49,903 nucleotides of DNA, taken from assembly GCA_000708835.1 (NCBI GenBank), contig DF237574.1:1-49903 (forward strand), in the 5' to 3' direction. A program made the position numbers and the translations under genes. The stretch is from Klebsormidium nitens (taxonomy: Eukaryota; Streptophyta; Klebsormidiophyceae; Klebsormidiales; Klebsormidiaceae). How positions within the stretch are numbered: position 1 is the stretch's first letter; each line of letters starts with the position of its first letter. This document shows, one piece after another, positions 26,389 through 37,427 of this stretch. The notes beneath the pieces were generated by a model, which did not search any database, had not been told where the DNA came from, and was given only the letters and a program-made list of their open reading frames with translations.

Positions 26389-26534
26389 GCGTATAAGACA
26401 TCAAAATCATGGGAGACATAGATAGCTAGCCAGCAGGCCAGACTCCGCTTCTACCGCCTAGATATCGCTATCGCGGGAGCCTATCACGTGTAATTCATTT
26501 CCACTGGGTTATGCGATTGGAAAGGTACGATCGA

Positions 26535-26542
26535 TGACGTCA
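26535..26542. promoter_or_regulatory. TGACGTCA bZIP-type palindrome
   Basis: This is the third exact TGACGTCA, 154 bp from the second. A CACGTG at 26485-26490 lies between them, which makes this short stretch dense in ACGT-core sites. Confidence 0.25.
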
Positions 26543-27433
26543 ATCATTTAGCTAATAAATAGGCAAGCTTTAGATCTAATACAACTTGTCTATAATCAAT
26601 TGCAACCGAGGAGCATGCTCTGCAAATGCTAGCTGTAAATTTGGACGCCCGGTAAGGCTAGACCTTGCAAGGTCAGCTGCATCATCACGAGGCGTTCACC
26701 AAGAGTCGTGACAAAAGCATGACACGTACCAAATCAAAAGGGTACGTATGATATGCTTTGAGCAAGCTGCTGTAGCGAGAATCGTACAAACGCGCTTTCT
26801 CACTTATTCACATAATTCAACTCTAGCTTATGCAGTCCGCGCTGTGCCCCACGCGGAACCCCTCAGTGTGTAGAGATCCGGGCCTCTGCACGCGAACCTT
26901 TGCGAAGCAAAGAATAGCGACTGTTGGGGAAAACCTCGAGCTGAGCAATATGAGAACTAGGATGAGTGAACTTGAAGCGTGCTTTGTCGCGCAATTGCAA
27001 CGAAGAAGTGTGTCACGGCAAAAACTTTGTGGAGATAAAGGTCTTTGCATCGGGCACAGGTGTGTGGCTGAATGCCTAGTGCAACCAGTCTTTCATCTAT
27101 AGACAGTATTTCCTACCTAGCAAACGAAACCTACCAAAATCCCGACACTAAACGGAGCCAGGGCTACAATAGTACACCAGCAGGAAAATGTTTTGACCGA
27201 GACAATCTCCTCTGCTTACCATGCTGATTCATGCGCGCATACCTTTTGCGAGCATTAGAAAGTCAAAAGATCCAATCGGAGGGTTCAACGTGGAACCTCC
27301 CGTCACCAGAAAGATTAGTTTTACCTTACGCAAGCATGCAGCCTATTTACTACAAACGATAAATACACCACCTAACGCGCACGTACATCCCTTAGAGAGG
27401 CTTTCGATTCCCTCGTCCCTCCCCTTGCTAAGT

Positions 27434-30400
27434 TTACAGCGATATGAGCCGCGCAAGCTTGCCCCACGACTGCTGCTTGGCCAGCCGGCCCGGCTGCGGT
27501 GCGGCCTGCGGCGAGGGCGCCCCCGCGTGCTGGAGGGGCCCTGTGGGCGAGGCCGGCACGGGGAAGCGGTCCTCGCCCAAGTAGAGCAGCCGCACGCGCT
27601 CGTCCCACAGGGCCTGCTTGGCCTTGCTCGCCGCGTCCTCGGTGCGGCGCGCGTCGGCCTCGATGTTGGCTACGAAGCGGGCCTGCCACTGCAGGCTCTC
27701 CAGCAGGTCCCTGCGGGAAACGGAGCGCAGCCGGGTCAGCACCACGCAAGGCTTTAGAACCGGTGCCTCGGCCCTGCCTCGCGCTGGACACGTCACCTTT
27801 ACATTGAGATTCGAATGAATTGAAAGGGGCGTCTAGCCCGTCTAAGCGGTTGCCTTCGCACAAAAAGGCAATCTTCGCTTAGAGCAATATACTAATGCAC
27901 CCACGGTTAGCCCATCTGCATTTTGCTTTGATTCATGGAACCAATGACCAGAATAGAATCGTTTCGTGGTTAGTTGAAGGAACGCCAAAAGCTACGGTAC
28001 TATCTCATGCATCTCATATGCATCAACCTGCAACCAGTGCTTCTCTCTTAAAATGCTTTTGCGCACACCGCCCCGGGGTCTGCCGTCCCCACGTCTATTG
28101 TCTCACACTTTCGTGAGAACCAGAGGCACAAAGCAGCAAGCAGACCGGCCGTGGTGTCAAAGCGCAATCCTTGCGTTTCCCTTTCATCAAGTCGTTGGAG
28201 AAGCGGAAGGTAAGGCGCTCCCCGCTCGCGATCGCCTTCGCCCGGCGATCTTTCGATGCCTGGGTCCGCGGCAAGCCGACTGCTGGGACACAGGCAGTCA
28301 AATGATTGATAAGAAACGGTGGGGGGTCACCTGTAGACTTCGCGCAGGCGCAGCGGCAGCTCCTGCTCGCGCCGCTCGCGCTTGGCGATGTCCTTGAAGG
28401 CGGCGTCCACGGTGTCCCAGTCCAGCTGGCGCAGCAGCCGGTCCACGCTGCCCGGCTCCTGCTCCTCCGACCGCGCCAGCGGGGTGAATGAGCTCGCGGC
28501 CAGGCCCGCGCGGCACTCCTCCTCCACGGCCTTCAGAAACAGCTGCGAACGCAGGGAGGTCTCGTCGGTATTAGCAAAATTGAAGTGTGGTCGTCGGACG
28601 CCCTTCACCGAACAGACGTAATCTACTCATGACATGCAATCACATGTCGTGGGGAATCCAGTAGGGTGAATAGAAGGAAGAGGGAAAGGAAGTGGGCTGC
28701 TCCAGGGAGGCGTCTGGCGAAAAGATCTCGAGATTACGTTGACATTGCCTTGTTAAGTTGCATAAGCCCCCCGGATTCTCGCACATCCAAAACCCAACAG
28801 AGATAACATGCCCCGCACGTGTACCCACCCTAGATCCTCAAACCTAACCCCACCCGTCCTCCGAGCAGAGACCTAACTCAAGGTAGCGTAATTCAACGTA
28901 GACTGGATACGTATGCCAAGCGAGCAGACATGCACCAGATTTGAGCACAAGCGGGCTGCACTTCCGCGCAGTGGGGGGCCCACGGTCACAGTGGGCGGGC
29001 GGCTCACTTTAAGCGCGCTGCGCAGCTGCGTGCTGGAGATCCAGCCGAAGGTGGGCCCCATGCCCTGCTCCTCGCTGAGCCGCATCTGCGTGTTCAGCTT
29101 CTCCACAGCCAGGTTGGCGCGCTCCAGGTTCAGCACTGCGCGCACACCACCAGCACACGCATCAGCATAAATCTGTCGAAAACCATCGAAAGGAGGCCAA
29201 ACCAACAGCTGTCCGTCGCATGGAGTGGATTGAAGTCTTCGGCCAACAATTCTGGTGCCGCACATTGCCCGGGCGAACAAAGATGCAAGCGCCGAATTCG
29301 ACACAACAGAAAAGCGACCGCGTCCACCCTCCTGCGTCCTGCCCTGCGACTGGCCTCTCTGTCTCTCTGCGCACTTGATCGACCGCAGTTTGTCTTTACC
29401 TGCCGAGTCGAGCAGGCGGTGCGCCTCCTTGTGGTGCTCCAACGCCTGCCGCACCTGCCGCTCGCGCTGCGTCAGCTGCTGCACCGTCGCCTCCGCCGCA
29501 TTCTCCGCGGCGTCACCCTTGTCGGGGCCCGCGTACAGCGCATCCAGAATGAGCAACTGCTCGTCCGTCAGCGCCTTCTGCACGCGGCCCTCCGCCTGCG
29601 GAAGAATTAAGGTCAAGGCGTCATGCACAAGACCGGGCTGGAACGCTTAAACCTTGCGGGAACATATTGGGTTGTGCGCAACCGAGAAGAGGCTGATACT
29701 GGGTCATTGTTGGAGCCGTCCACAGGCTGGATCAGGGACATCGCCCCATCAAAATATGGCAGGCTTACTTGTATATTCTCTTCCTGAACAATGCTCAGCT
29801 ACACAAGAAAACACAAGTCTTTTGTTGTTCAAATCGGGTCAGAGTTGGGCTAGGACTCGCGACTGGAACCGCCTCTCTTCGACCCGACCAGACTCCTGTA
29901 ATTTCGACAAAGGCAAAAATGTTGATCGTTGCAATGGGGTCCCAGAAGACTCGTCCTTGAAGAAAATTTATGTGTCTCAAAGACAGACGATTGGGGCGAT
30001 TTATGCACACGAGGAAGGGGCTATCCGAATTTTAAGTGAGGAGAAGACTGAACCACAGCCGAGCCATACGCTGATTCGGCCGGCTGAAGATATCGGAAAC
30101 TTAGTGGACGAACTAGGAGTCGCCTTGCTCTCCTTTGGGGCCATGCTGCAAATAAAACGTCTAAGTCTTCTTGGCGCACTAATTCAAATGGTGATTTCGA
30201 GTGTCAGTTGCATTGCCCTGATTGTTGTTTCCATTGCTGAGGCGATCACACGAAGGTAACAATCTGAAACGCCCCAGCCACCATGGGACAAGAGCTAACT
30301 CTCTCAGGTGCCGCTCATTGGACCTGGGGACCTGGGTATGACAAGCCCTTGAAGGCCTCCTCTAAGATGTTCCATTTAAGAACAGGACATTTGTCCTCAA

Positions 30401-32125
30401 AAGGTGCCCCCCATATTTCAACAGAATTTTACAAAAGAAGAGAGCTCCAATCGATTCGATTACAATCTCAATGCCCACAAGATCAGCAGCCATAGACTAG
30501 CGCCCGGCCCCGGCTCGCACCTCGAGCTTGTCCAGCAGTCGCTGTGGCTCCTCCAGCAGCACGCGGCCCATGTCTTCCTGCGCCACCGCTGCTGCCGCTG
30601 CGTCTCGCGCCGCGTCCAGCTGGCTGTGCAGCAGAGCCAGCTGCTGCTCGTGGCGCGTGGCGCTCTGGAAGAGCGATCGCTTCTCCGCCACCTTGAGAGC
30701 GCGCTCCAGCTTGCTCACGTTCTCACGCGCCGCCACGCGCGCAGCCTCCGCGACGCGCACGTAGTTCAGGAGCCGCTCAACTTCCGCCTGCGCAGGCAGC
30801 AGACGAGGCACCGCATATTGAATAGCTAACTTTGTGCACTTTGACACTGTATGGAATCGAAGATGCCATAATGAAGGGGAGCGAAAGAAATACTTACTTG
30901 CTGCCAGTAGCAGCAAGCAGGATACCACATGTGACAGGGCTTCCCACATTGTCAGAAGGGTCCAAAGGCTGCACAGTATAGAGCAAGAAGTGGTACTCAA
31001 AAAGGTAGTGCGGGTGACCGAGTCCCTCCTGCTAGGGCAACAGTCCCTCCTGCTAGGGCAACAGAGACAGGGCGGCCTGAGCAAGAAAAGGGCGGGGGGG
31101 CCTCACGCGCTGCTCCTCCAGCTTGTCTGCGAGGCCCTCATATGGCGCCAGCTCTATATCCAGCTGCTGGAAGCGCGCCACCTGGCGGGTCTCAAATGTG
31201 CCCCCTGGGATGAACCTGCACGCCCCCGCGTCCCAGTCAGAAGGGGAAGATCTGTTTAACAACGTTTGAATGTGAGTGAGCCGAGGAAGTCTCTCGGCTT
31301 CTGACACAGCCAACAGAACTAAGTAGTAATAGATGTGCAAGTTGGAATGAGGGAAGAGAGCGGAGTAGTGTACCAATCAACCTGAACAGTGACAGACAAC
31401 ATACTTTGGGCGCATAGCCCTCAGCGGCGCTCACTTGGCTCCCTTTGGTGACATGATGGGTTCCGGCGGAAAGTACTGATCATACGCCATAGCATTTGGT
31501 GGGCTCAGCTTCGTGGGGGCATAGAGATCGACATCAGGACGGACCCCTCCTGGCTTAGGAATGGGTAACAGATCCTCCTGCCCCTGTACACCACAGGCGA
31601 AAGTCAGCGAGAGGGGATGGAAAACAATGGACCGGAGGCGCTCCATGCCATGCGCTCGCGAATCGCTCGCGAACTTCTCCAAAGTGTCATCATTCGTGTC
31701 GAACATGTCAGATTACCTACATGTCATTGATCTGACCAGCTGGTGGCCCAAGGGCACTCCTCCTGCATGAGGCCATTCGCCGCACGCCGCACGAATCTCA
31801 AAACAGGGATGGGGAGTGCAACATTGCGAGAAACAAGAGACTGTTTGCTTGTCAAGTTGGCCCGCCGTGCAGCAGCTGGTGTCTCTTTGGACCTGAACTA
31901 TGCAGTAGCGGTCGGTGCGCATCCGAAATTCCTGATCAATACGAAGCCCAATCGCTTCAAACAGGGACCTCTTTGCCCGACCTGCCCCAGCATGCATGGG
32001 GGGGCACTGACCTGCAGATCCTCCAGGCTGCCCAGCTGAACGTGGCCGGTGGGATCATCTGAACCAAAGCCCAGCTTCTTGAACAGGCCCGACAGCGAGA
32101 CGGGGCTGCTTGGGGCCATGTTCAT
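27434..32125 (-). CDS. Unrecognised coiled-coil protein
   Basis: Eight exons on the minus strand: 32125-32012, 31583-31435, 31215-31107, 30787-30521, 29595-29400, 29135-29008, 28542-28331, 27710-27434. The product is about 483 aa. All junctions are GT-AG and in phase, which supports a real gene although I recognise no family. The start is MNMAPSSPVSLSGLFKKLG (two possible Met, 32125 or 32119). A Pro-rich segment follows (GQEDLLPIPKPGG, then DLYAPTKLSPPNAMAYDQYF). From about residue 110 to the end the sequence is mostly charged, Ala/Leu/Glu/Arg-rich helix with heptad-like spacing, for example AEVERLLNYVRVAEAARVA and LERANLAVEKLNTQMRLSEE. The C-terminal 30 residues are Pro/Ala/Gly-rich, ending in KQQSWGKLARLISL. 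No signal peptide or membrane segment is evident. A ciliary or cytoskeletal role is possible but is only a guess from composition. An hAT-type transposon lies about 170 bp upstream of the start. Confidence 0.75.
29756..30259 (+). other. Antisense open frame inside an intron of the coiled-coil gene
   Basis: A 167-codon ATG-initiated frame lies wholly within the 925-nt intron 29596-30520 of the minus-strand coiled-coil gene, on the opposite strand. The predicted product ends in a hydrophobic stretch (LGALIQMVISSVSCIALIVV) that could form a membrane helix. I recognise no family. It could be a nested gene, a decayed insertion or chance. Confidence 0.2.
31021..31062. repeat. Two-copy 21-bp tandem repeat in an intron
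   Basis: Two exact adjacent copies of a 21-bp unit beginning AGTCCCTCCTGCTAGGGCAA lie in the intron between exons 31215-31107 and 30787-30521 of the coiled-coil gene. Exact identity suggests a recent duplication. Confidence 0.9.
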
Positions 32126-32304
32126 CGGAGAACGGAAGCGCAACTGGCTGTCCTTTCCAACCCAATCAACAGCGGCAATCTCCAATGCAGGGGCAATGTG
32201 GCTCAGCGAACCATTGGCTAGCAATGTTGCAGGCTGCTCGCAAATACGCTGTAATCGCGACTCATAGATGGTCTCCGTATTTCAATCCTGCTCGAGGAGC
32301 TTCC

Positions 32305-32695
32305 CAGTGATCGTGGCGAAATTGTTTTCGGAAATGCGCGAACACTAATTGCTGAAGCGCAAATTCACCCTAATTGGCGAAATTGGCAAAATTATCTGTA
32401 TGCTCATGACTTTTCGGGCGTCCCAGCCTATGATTTGGTGCCAAAATATGTGATGGTCTGACGCTAACCCACCTATCAGCCGCCTCGAAGGCAGACTGCC
32501 CATACATGGTCAAGTCTGAGCCCAGAATGTCATTGTCACAGGCGTTTTACGCCCGCGCGCCTATGCGCGGCCGCGCGGCCGCGCGGCCGCGCTTAATTTC
32601 GCCAACCTGCGCAAACTGCTCCGTTTGCGCGAATATGCGCAAACAAATGCGCAAACCTAATTGGCGAAATCAATTAGGTTTCGCCACGAACACTG
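32305..32695. mobile_element. Complete non-autonomous hAT-type MITE
   Basis: The 391-bp element starts CAGTGATCGTGGCGAAA and ends with the inverse of CAGTGTTCGTGGCGAAA, so the 17-bp terminal inverted repeats differ at one base. It is flanked by a perfect 8-bp direct repeat GAGCTTCC (32297-32304 and 32696-32703). An 8-bp target duplication and CAGTG-type ends are hallmarks of the hAT superfamily. There is no transposase frame inside, so it would need an enzyme in trans. The interior is rich in foldbacks: a (GCGCGGCC) array at 32565-32592, GCGCAAAC/GTTTGCGC at 32609-32630, CCTAATTG/CAATTAGG at 32656-32678, and repeated TTGGCGAAAT words. Confidence 0.85.
32565..32592. repeat. GC palindromic array inside the MITE
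   Basis: Three and a half copies of GCGCGGCC in a row make a fully self-complementary 28-nt stretch with overlapping NotI-type GCGGCCGC sites. It sits within the transposon and could extrude as a hairpin or cruciform. Confidence 0.9.
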
Positions 32696-33749
32696 GAGCT
32701 TCCCCATGTTGCGCCCAGTCGGAATGCAAGGCCACAGCTCAATGGTCGATCGCATATGCACGACGGAGCCAAAGTGGCAAGCCGCACGCTGAACTACCGT
32801 AGTGTGTTTTCTCAGAATATTGACACGTGGCAGCATGTGAACTTGGTTCAGCACTGCAGACGTCAGGTGCTTCCGTCAGCCTGATTTCGGGATTCTGTAC
32901 GTCACTAGGACGTCAGAACTTAGAAGTTACGAACTAAGTTGGAATCAGGAGCTGGCCTGAATTCGCTTCGCCCAATGCCTGATTTCAGGATCCGTTTGCA
33001 TGAAAGAGACCGTCGATCGATTTGTATAGCTCGACTAAGTACAGCCTAAGAGTGATATGTTCCGGATGAAAGTTCTGCGGTTCATGTTCTCGAAGCTAGC
33101 TTCAATGTCGCACTCATCCGTGGAGCGCTACATTGGCATCCATTCGAAGTGCGGCGCATTCGCAATTCAAACACCCAATTAAAACGCGCCAGTTATCTTC
33201 GAATTCCTCCATGAGAAGCCGCGCTGAAACATTGCTGGACAACTGAGAAAAGGTGCATCATGGGAGGCTCTACACGAACTGATGACAGCTCGCGGAATCC
33301 TTGTTGGCGTGCATCATGCGGGACACAAAGACATGCCACTGCCAGAAAGCTGGCACCTTTGCAATATAGTGATAACCTATGCATGGCTAAGTTCTACGGA
33401 TCAGTCTTGCATTGCTCATAGGATTGGCGCCATCTCCGTCAGAGCACGTTCCCAATGATTGCGCGACCAGATTGTTTTCCAAGGGCATCAATCAACATGT
33501 GCAGAATAGGGGGACCAGGATAAAATTGCCCATCAACATAAGCATAGGTTCTCAACTGCCCGCATGACTTGCGAACCGAGTGAATGAAACTTGCTTCTGA
33601 GGATAAGCGATAGAAAAGACGCGGTTCCATTGACGGAACGTCTTCGAGGGACCTTTGAATCAGACGCCCTCTTCGTATCAGAGAGGCATGGTAGGACTCT
33701 GACCGTTTCGTACAGACAAAAGGACCGCTTCATCGATGTTGTACTTCGG

Positions 33750-36683
33750 TCACCAAGACCCTTCGGCTCCCTTTGTGGGGTCCACGAACGCCTGCAAGGT
33801 CGTCAAGACTTTTAGAGAGCGACAGACGAGGAGACGGGGCGGAGGCCCCCTTTCGCTCATCAGATTCTTAGCATCACCGCGAGAAGCAGAAGGACGCCAG
33901 ACATGCAGAGACAGCAAAAACGCACCTGGTAGCTCCACTCCGAGGCGAGCGCGTACGGCCGCGATATCTCGATGCCCTTTTCCGTAACCTTGGCGACTTG
34001 AACCTGCGCACGAGAGTGAGCTCCGAATCACTCAGCTGCGAAGTCCCCATACACATGCCGGCAGAAAGCTACACTTCAGTGCATACGAGGTTCGGAGCGT
34101 CAATCTTCCGCACAAGCGCAAGTCTATTTGCAGCGATATGGGTTTGAGGAGTAGAGCCGTCGTGCGGGTGGTCACCTTGTTGATGCTCTGCTTGTCGCGG
34201 TAGTAGAGTACCCGCAAGCACTTCTCCAGCAGGGCCACGCCCTCGTCCTGCCACAACGCGCGGCACACGCCACGTCAGCAGCCGCAAAGCAGGGCAGCAC
34301 GGGGCCGGACAATGAGAAGCGTACATACGAAACTGCAGCGAGCACGACTTGACAAGACCTCCATCCATAAGCACTGTCAAAAAGAGGCTTTCTGTCATTG
34401 AAACCCTCCTGGAATTGAGCAAGATGATGGCTCCAACAATGGCTTGGCCGGGCACCAACTGTGCAAGGGGAAGTTCTATATTTGACAAGCAGTCCGGCTG
34501 GTTTCGATTCACAAGTTATGCCGCTGAAAGGACTCCCGGCCACTTGCCTCGGTCATGTCAGGCCGGTGCTCGCTACGGAAGATGGGCCGTGCCAGGTGGT
34601 TGCCGAACCCGGTGGCAACGTGGTCGTCCTCATAAGCGGCGCCAATCATGCCCACTACGCCCAGGAAGCTGCACCAACCGCCGCCGTCAGGCCTAGCAAT
34701 CTTTGAAAAACGTTCAAAGGCACGCTACGGTCTCCTTTTCGATCACGCGACTGAACCTGACAATTCTGATCACCCCATATCTCAGGACAAAAAGCGGTCA
34801 CATGCATAAAAAGCACCACCTGAAACGCCCAACACACCAGCGAAGCAGAGATGCCTTCTGAGCTACCAAAGATGGGTCCCCATGTCGGTCTCGAAGCCAC
34901 CAAATCTGCAATGGTCGCCGATGCAACAGAATCCAACATGCGCTCGCACGGCTTGCTCACACCTTGTTCTGGGGTTCTATAGATTACACACAGACAAACC
35001 TTGATTCCGGTCGACCACTTCCGCTACTCCATGCCTTACCTTTTGCCGTTTTTGACGCCCCCAATGACCAGCGAGTTCCACAGCGGATCGAACTTGTTTC
35101 GCCTGTCCACGAAGCAAAGACCTTTTTGTTGGTAATCAGGGTAGTGCGTTCACTATTGCTTCCACACTGGCAGAGCACGGAGCGGGCGACAAGTACACAG
35201 CTGCACAAGCTTCCCCAGTTATTCTTTCATAAAGCAGAGAAGGCAAAACACAAGTGGAAGTGATTGCTCAAGCTGCAGGAAAGGCCTGGCCTCAAGCAAG
35301 GATACACAAAGGACTGTACGTCGCCCAACGGGTTGGGTATGGTATGCCACCAAGAGCACTTGTACCGGCCCCCAGACTAGCAAATGACACTTGGCAAAGC
35401 ACGAACTCCTAAAAGTAGCTTACCTATTGTACAAGACCCGCGTCAAGTAAGCGTATATCTCCTTTGGATTCAATTGCAAACCATCATCGTGGTTAAAGTC
35501 ATCCGTGCTGCAGACATGAAACCCAGGGGTCAGTCTGCTGGATCACTTCCAAGAGCACTTTCTGAGGGACCTGCGTGCAGGTGGCTGAAGCGAAGAATCG
35601 ACAAAGGAACCACACATGGGCAGAGGCTGAGATTTCGAGCTGAGAGTGAGCCCATGGCCAAGCATGTCAGATTGGGGAACTCACGCAAGTTCCTCTAGAA
35701 GGTTTGAGATGTACTGGTAGTCAGATATTTCTCCGCTCGCCCCTAGCAGTGTGTGGTCGTTCACCTTGTGCAGGCGTTCAATCGACTTATACCGAATGGT
35801 TGAGCCATAGGATGCTGCCACAGAACAACAACTGGATCATCATACTGAAGACCATAAGAGGACCACAAGAAATATTATTTTAAGCAGAACTTGAGGTGTC
35901 TCATTCAAGGATAAGTGGGCCAAGGCTTGAACATTCTTTGAAAGAGACAACGTACGAGATACATGCCTGCAAAAATGTGAGGATGTGGGTGCACTTGTCT
36001 GGCAAGTGCCAAGAGCAATTTCCCATTGCCACCAAATAATAAGCTCAGAACAGGGCATCAAGCCGCTAGATAGTTAGGCTGCCGTCATTGAACACGTGCA
36101 CTCACCCAGCGTGTCTGCCGCTATAAGCACCCCATCCTTGTACTTGATCCCAAGGACAGACGTTCCGGTGACATACGGATCACTGCAGAATGGTCCACAA
36201 GATTTAGGAAGGCAACCAAGAAGGAAGAGTATCGATCAGAAGAAGCGGCCGGTCAAACCTCAGCAATCCAGAACGGCCATGAGGACGTTCTTTACAACAG
36301 TCCACCTGACACTATTCATCACACATGGGCTCAACACTTCCTTGCAGCGACACTAGGAAATTTGTAGCGTAGGACTCCCTGATCGCCTACATGTGAGTAC
36401 GAGTATTTCCAATGTTGGATACTGAAGCATGGTACAATTGTTGCTCAAATCCTTTCACTTCCAATCCAATCCCTATGATGTCGCCGTCCGCCAATTGGAC
36501 AAAGAACGCTCCTTCATCATTCCGTCCTCACTTGGTATGCTTTGCCGGTCCATCGACAGGAACATCAAACTTGTGTCCAGCCGCTCCTGGCACTGATGAC
36601 TCCCCTGCATAAGGCACATGAGCCGCCGGAGGCCCAGGGGCTGGCCCCAGCATGGAAGAGTGCCGCTGCGGAGCAGGAAGCAT
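33750..36683 (-). CDS. PBG1: 20S proteasome subunit beta type-4 (PBG, beta-7 position)
   Basis: Non-catalytic beta-ring subunit of the 20S core particle. Nine exons on the minus strand: 36683-36532, 36182-36106, 35814-35685, 35507-35424, 35102-35040, 34668-34548, 34247-34176, 34003-33926, 33791-33750; 272 aa. The start ATG has a strong context (GCCACC before it). Signatures in order: DPYVTGTSVLGIKYKDGVL, SYGSTIRYKS, LLGASGEISDYQYISNLLEE, LTRVLYNRRNKFDPLWNSL, YEDDHVATGFGNHLARPIF, LLEKCLRVLYYRD and the C-terminal FVDPTKGAEGSW. If T58 is aligned with Thr1 of active subunits, Asp17 is kept but position 33 is Arg, in line with the known inactivity of this subunit. The intron 34547-34248 has a GC donor (GAG|GCAAGT) instead of GT; using it gives an uninterrupted match to the family, MTE joined to DEGVALLEK. 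The gene is head to head with DIM1. Confidence 0.97.
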
Positions 36684-37427
36684 GGTGGCAACAGGCTAGT
36701 CGACAGATTCTATTGCTTGAGAGGGTGGATAGAGCTTTCAATTGACGCCTGTGTCGTGAGCTCGCAATTTGGATAGCGCCAGAACTGAGCAGGGAGAGCT
36801 GTGGACTGCAATCCTGCTGAAGTTTCAACCTGGTCTTCAAGTTGTTGCTCGAGAAGCTGAGCGGAAGTGTCGAGCCAACGAGTTTATCACGTGACCAACT
36901 TCCGGTTCCCGTGATTGGCCAAAGTACACTTCTTTTTCATGGGAACTTTGAAGATTTGAAAATTTGACAAATCAATCCTCAGATAAGTTGTGGCGAGCAC
37001 AAAGCGGGGCAGGGGAACACCCAGGAACACCTCGTGAGCCGATCAAGTGTGATCCTCAACTTCCCCTCAACTTTCTCTATGTCAAGCTCAAGAATCTGTT
37101 TTACTTCTGTATTTCAAACAGATTAGGCTTTCCACAGCAAGGGCGCCAGGATAGTTTGAAGGCTCTGGCAAGTTTTGAGGGCCAGAGCGGTCACGTAGAA
37201 CACGCGGGGACGAGAATGAGCTGAACAAATAGCCTGTGCGAACGCGTCTAGAAGCTTGCTACTTCTGGAGGGCGGGACTTATAAAGCACGCTGTGGGAAG
37301 AAGTGCGGTCGGAGCTTTTTGTTGACCAAACGTAATCCCAAGCAATCCAGCTTTGCCTCTTACTTGCAGTACTTGCGAGGCCTCACAGGCTCAGTAAAGA
37401 TCCGGGCGTCCTTGCCCGGTTGGGGCG
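36684..37427. promoter_or_regulatory. Shared head-to-head promoter region, PBG and DIM1
   Basis: The 744 bp between the two divergent start codons must contain both promoters and leaders. A TATCACGTGACC stretch with a CACGTG core lies at 36888-36893, about 205 bp from the PBG start, and an inverted CCAAT (ATTGG) follows within 30 bp. No clear TATA box was seen for either gene, and no open frame in it looks coding. Confidence 0.45.

Larger units (their letters stand above)
24699..27433. other. Intergenic, upstream of P4-ATPase and downstream of the coiled-coil gene
   Basis: This 2.7-kb stretch has no recognised gene. It would contain the P4-ATPase promoter. Three TGACGTCA palindromes lie at 25475, 26381 and 26535, and a CACGTG at 26485-26490. 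Imperfect inverted sequences occur around 25508-25760. A 90-codon ATG-initiated open frame at 26830-27102 (+) encodes a Cys-containing product that I do not recognise; I treat it as unassigned. Confidence 0.45.
32126..33749. other. Intergenic between coiled-coil gene and PBG 3' end
   Basis: About 1.6 kb separates the start of the coiled-coil gene from the stop of the proteasome gene. The region holds the complete transposon at 32305-32695. The remainder (32704-33749) shows only short open frames without recognisable content. Confidence 0.5.

Noticed and set aside
32540-32690. CRISPR-like or satellite array
   Set aside because: The repeats are short hairpins inside a transposon, without regular spacers; the host is eukaryotic.
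32305-32695. GGCGAAA words read as E2F-binding sites
   Set aside because: They do not fit the full TTTSSCGC-type consensus and are explained as terminal and internal repeats of the transposon.
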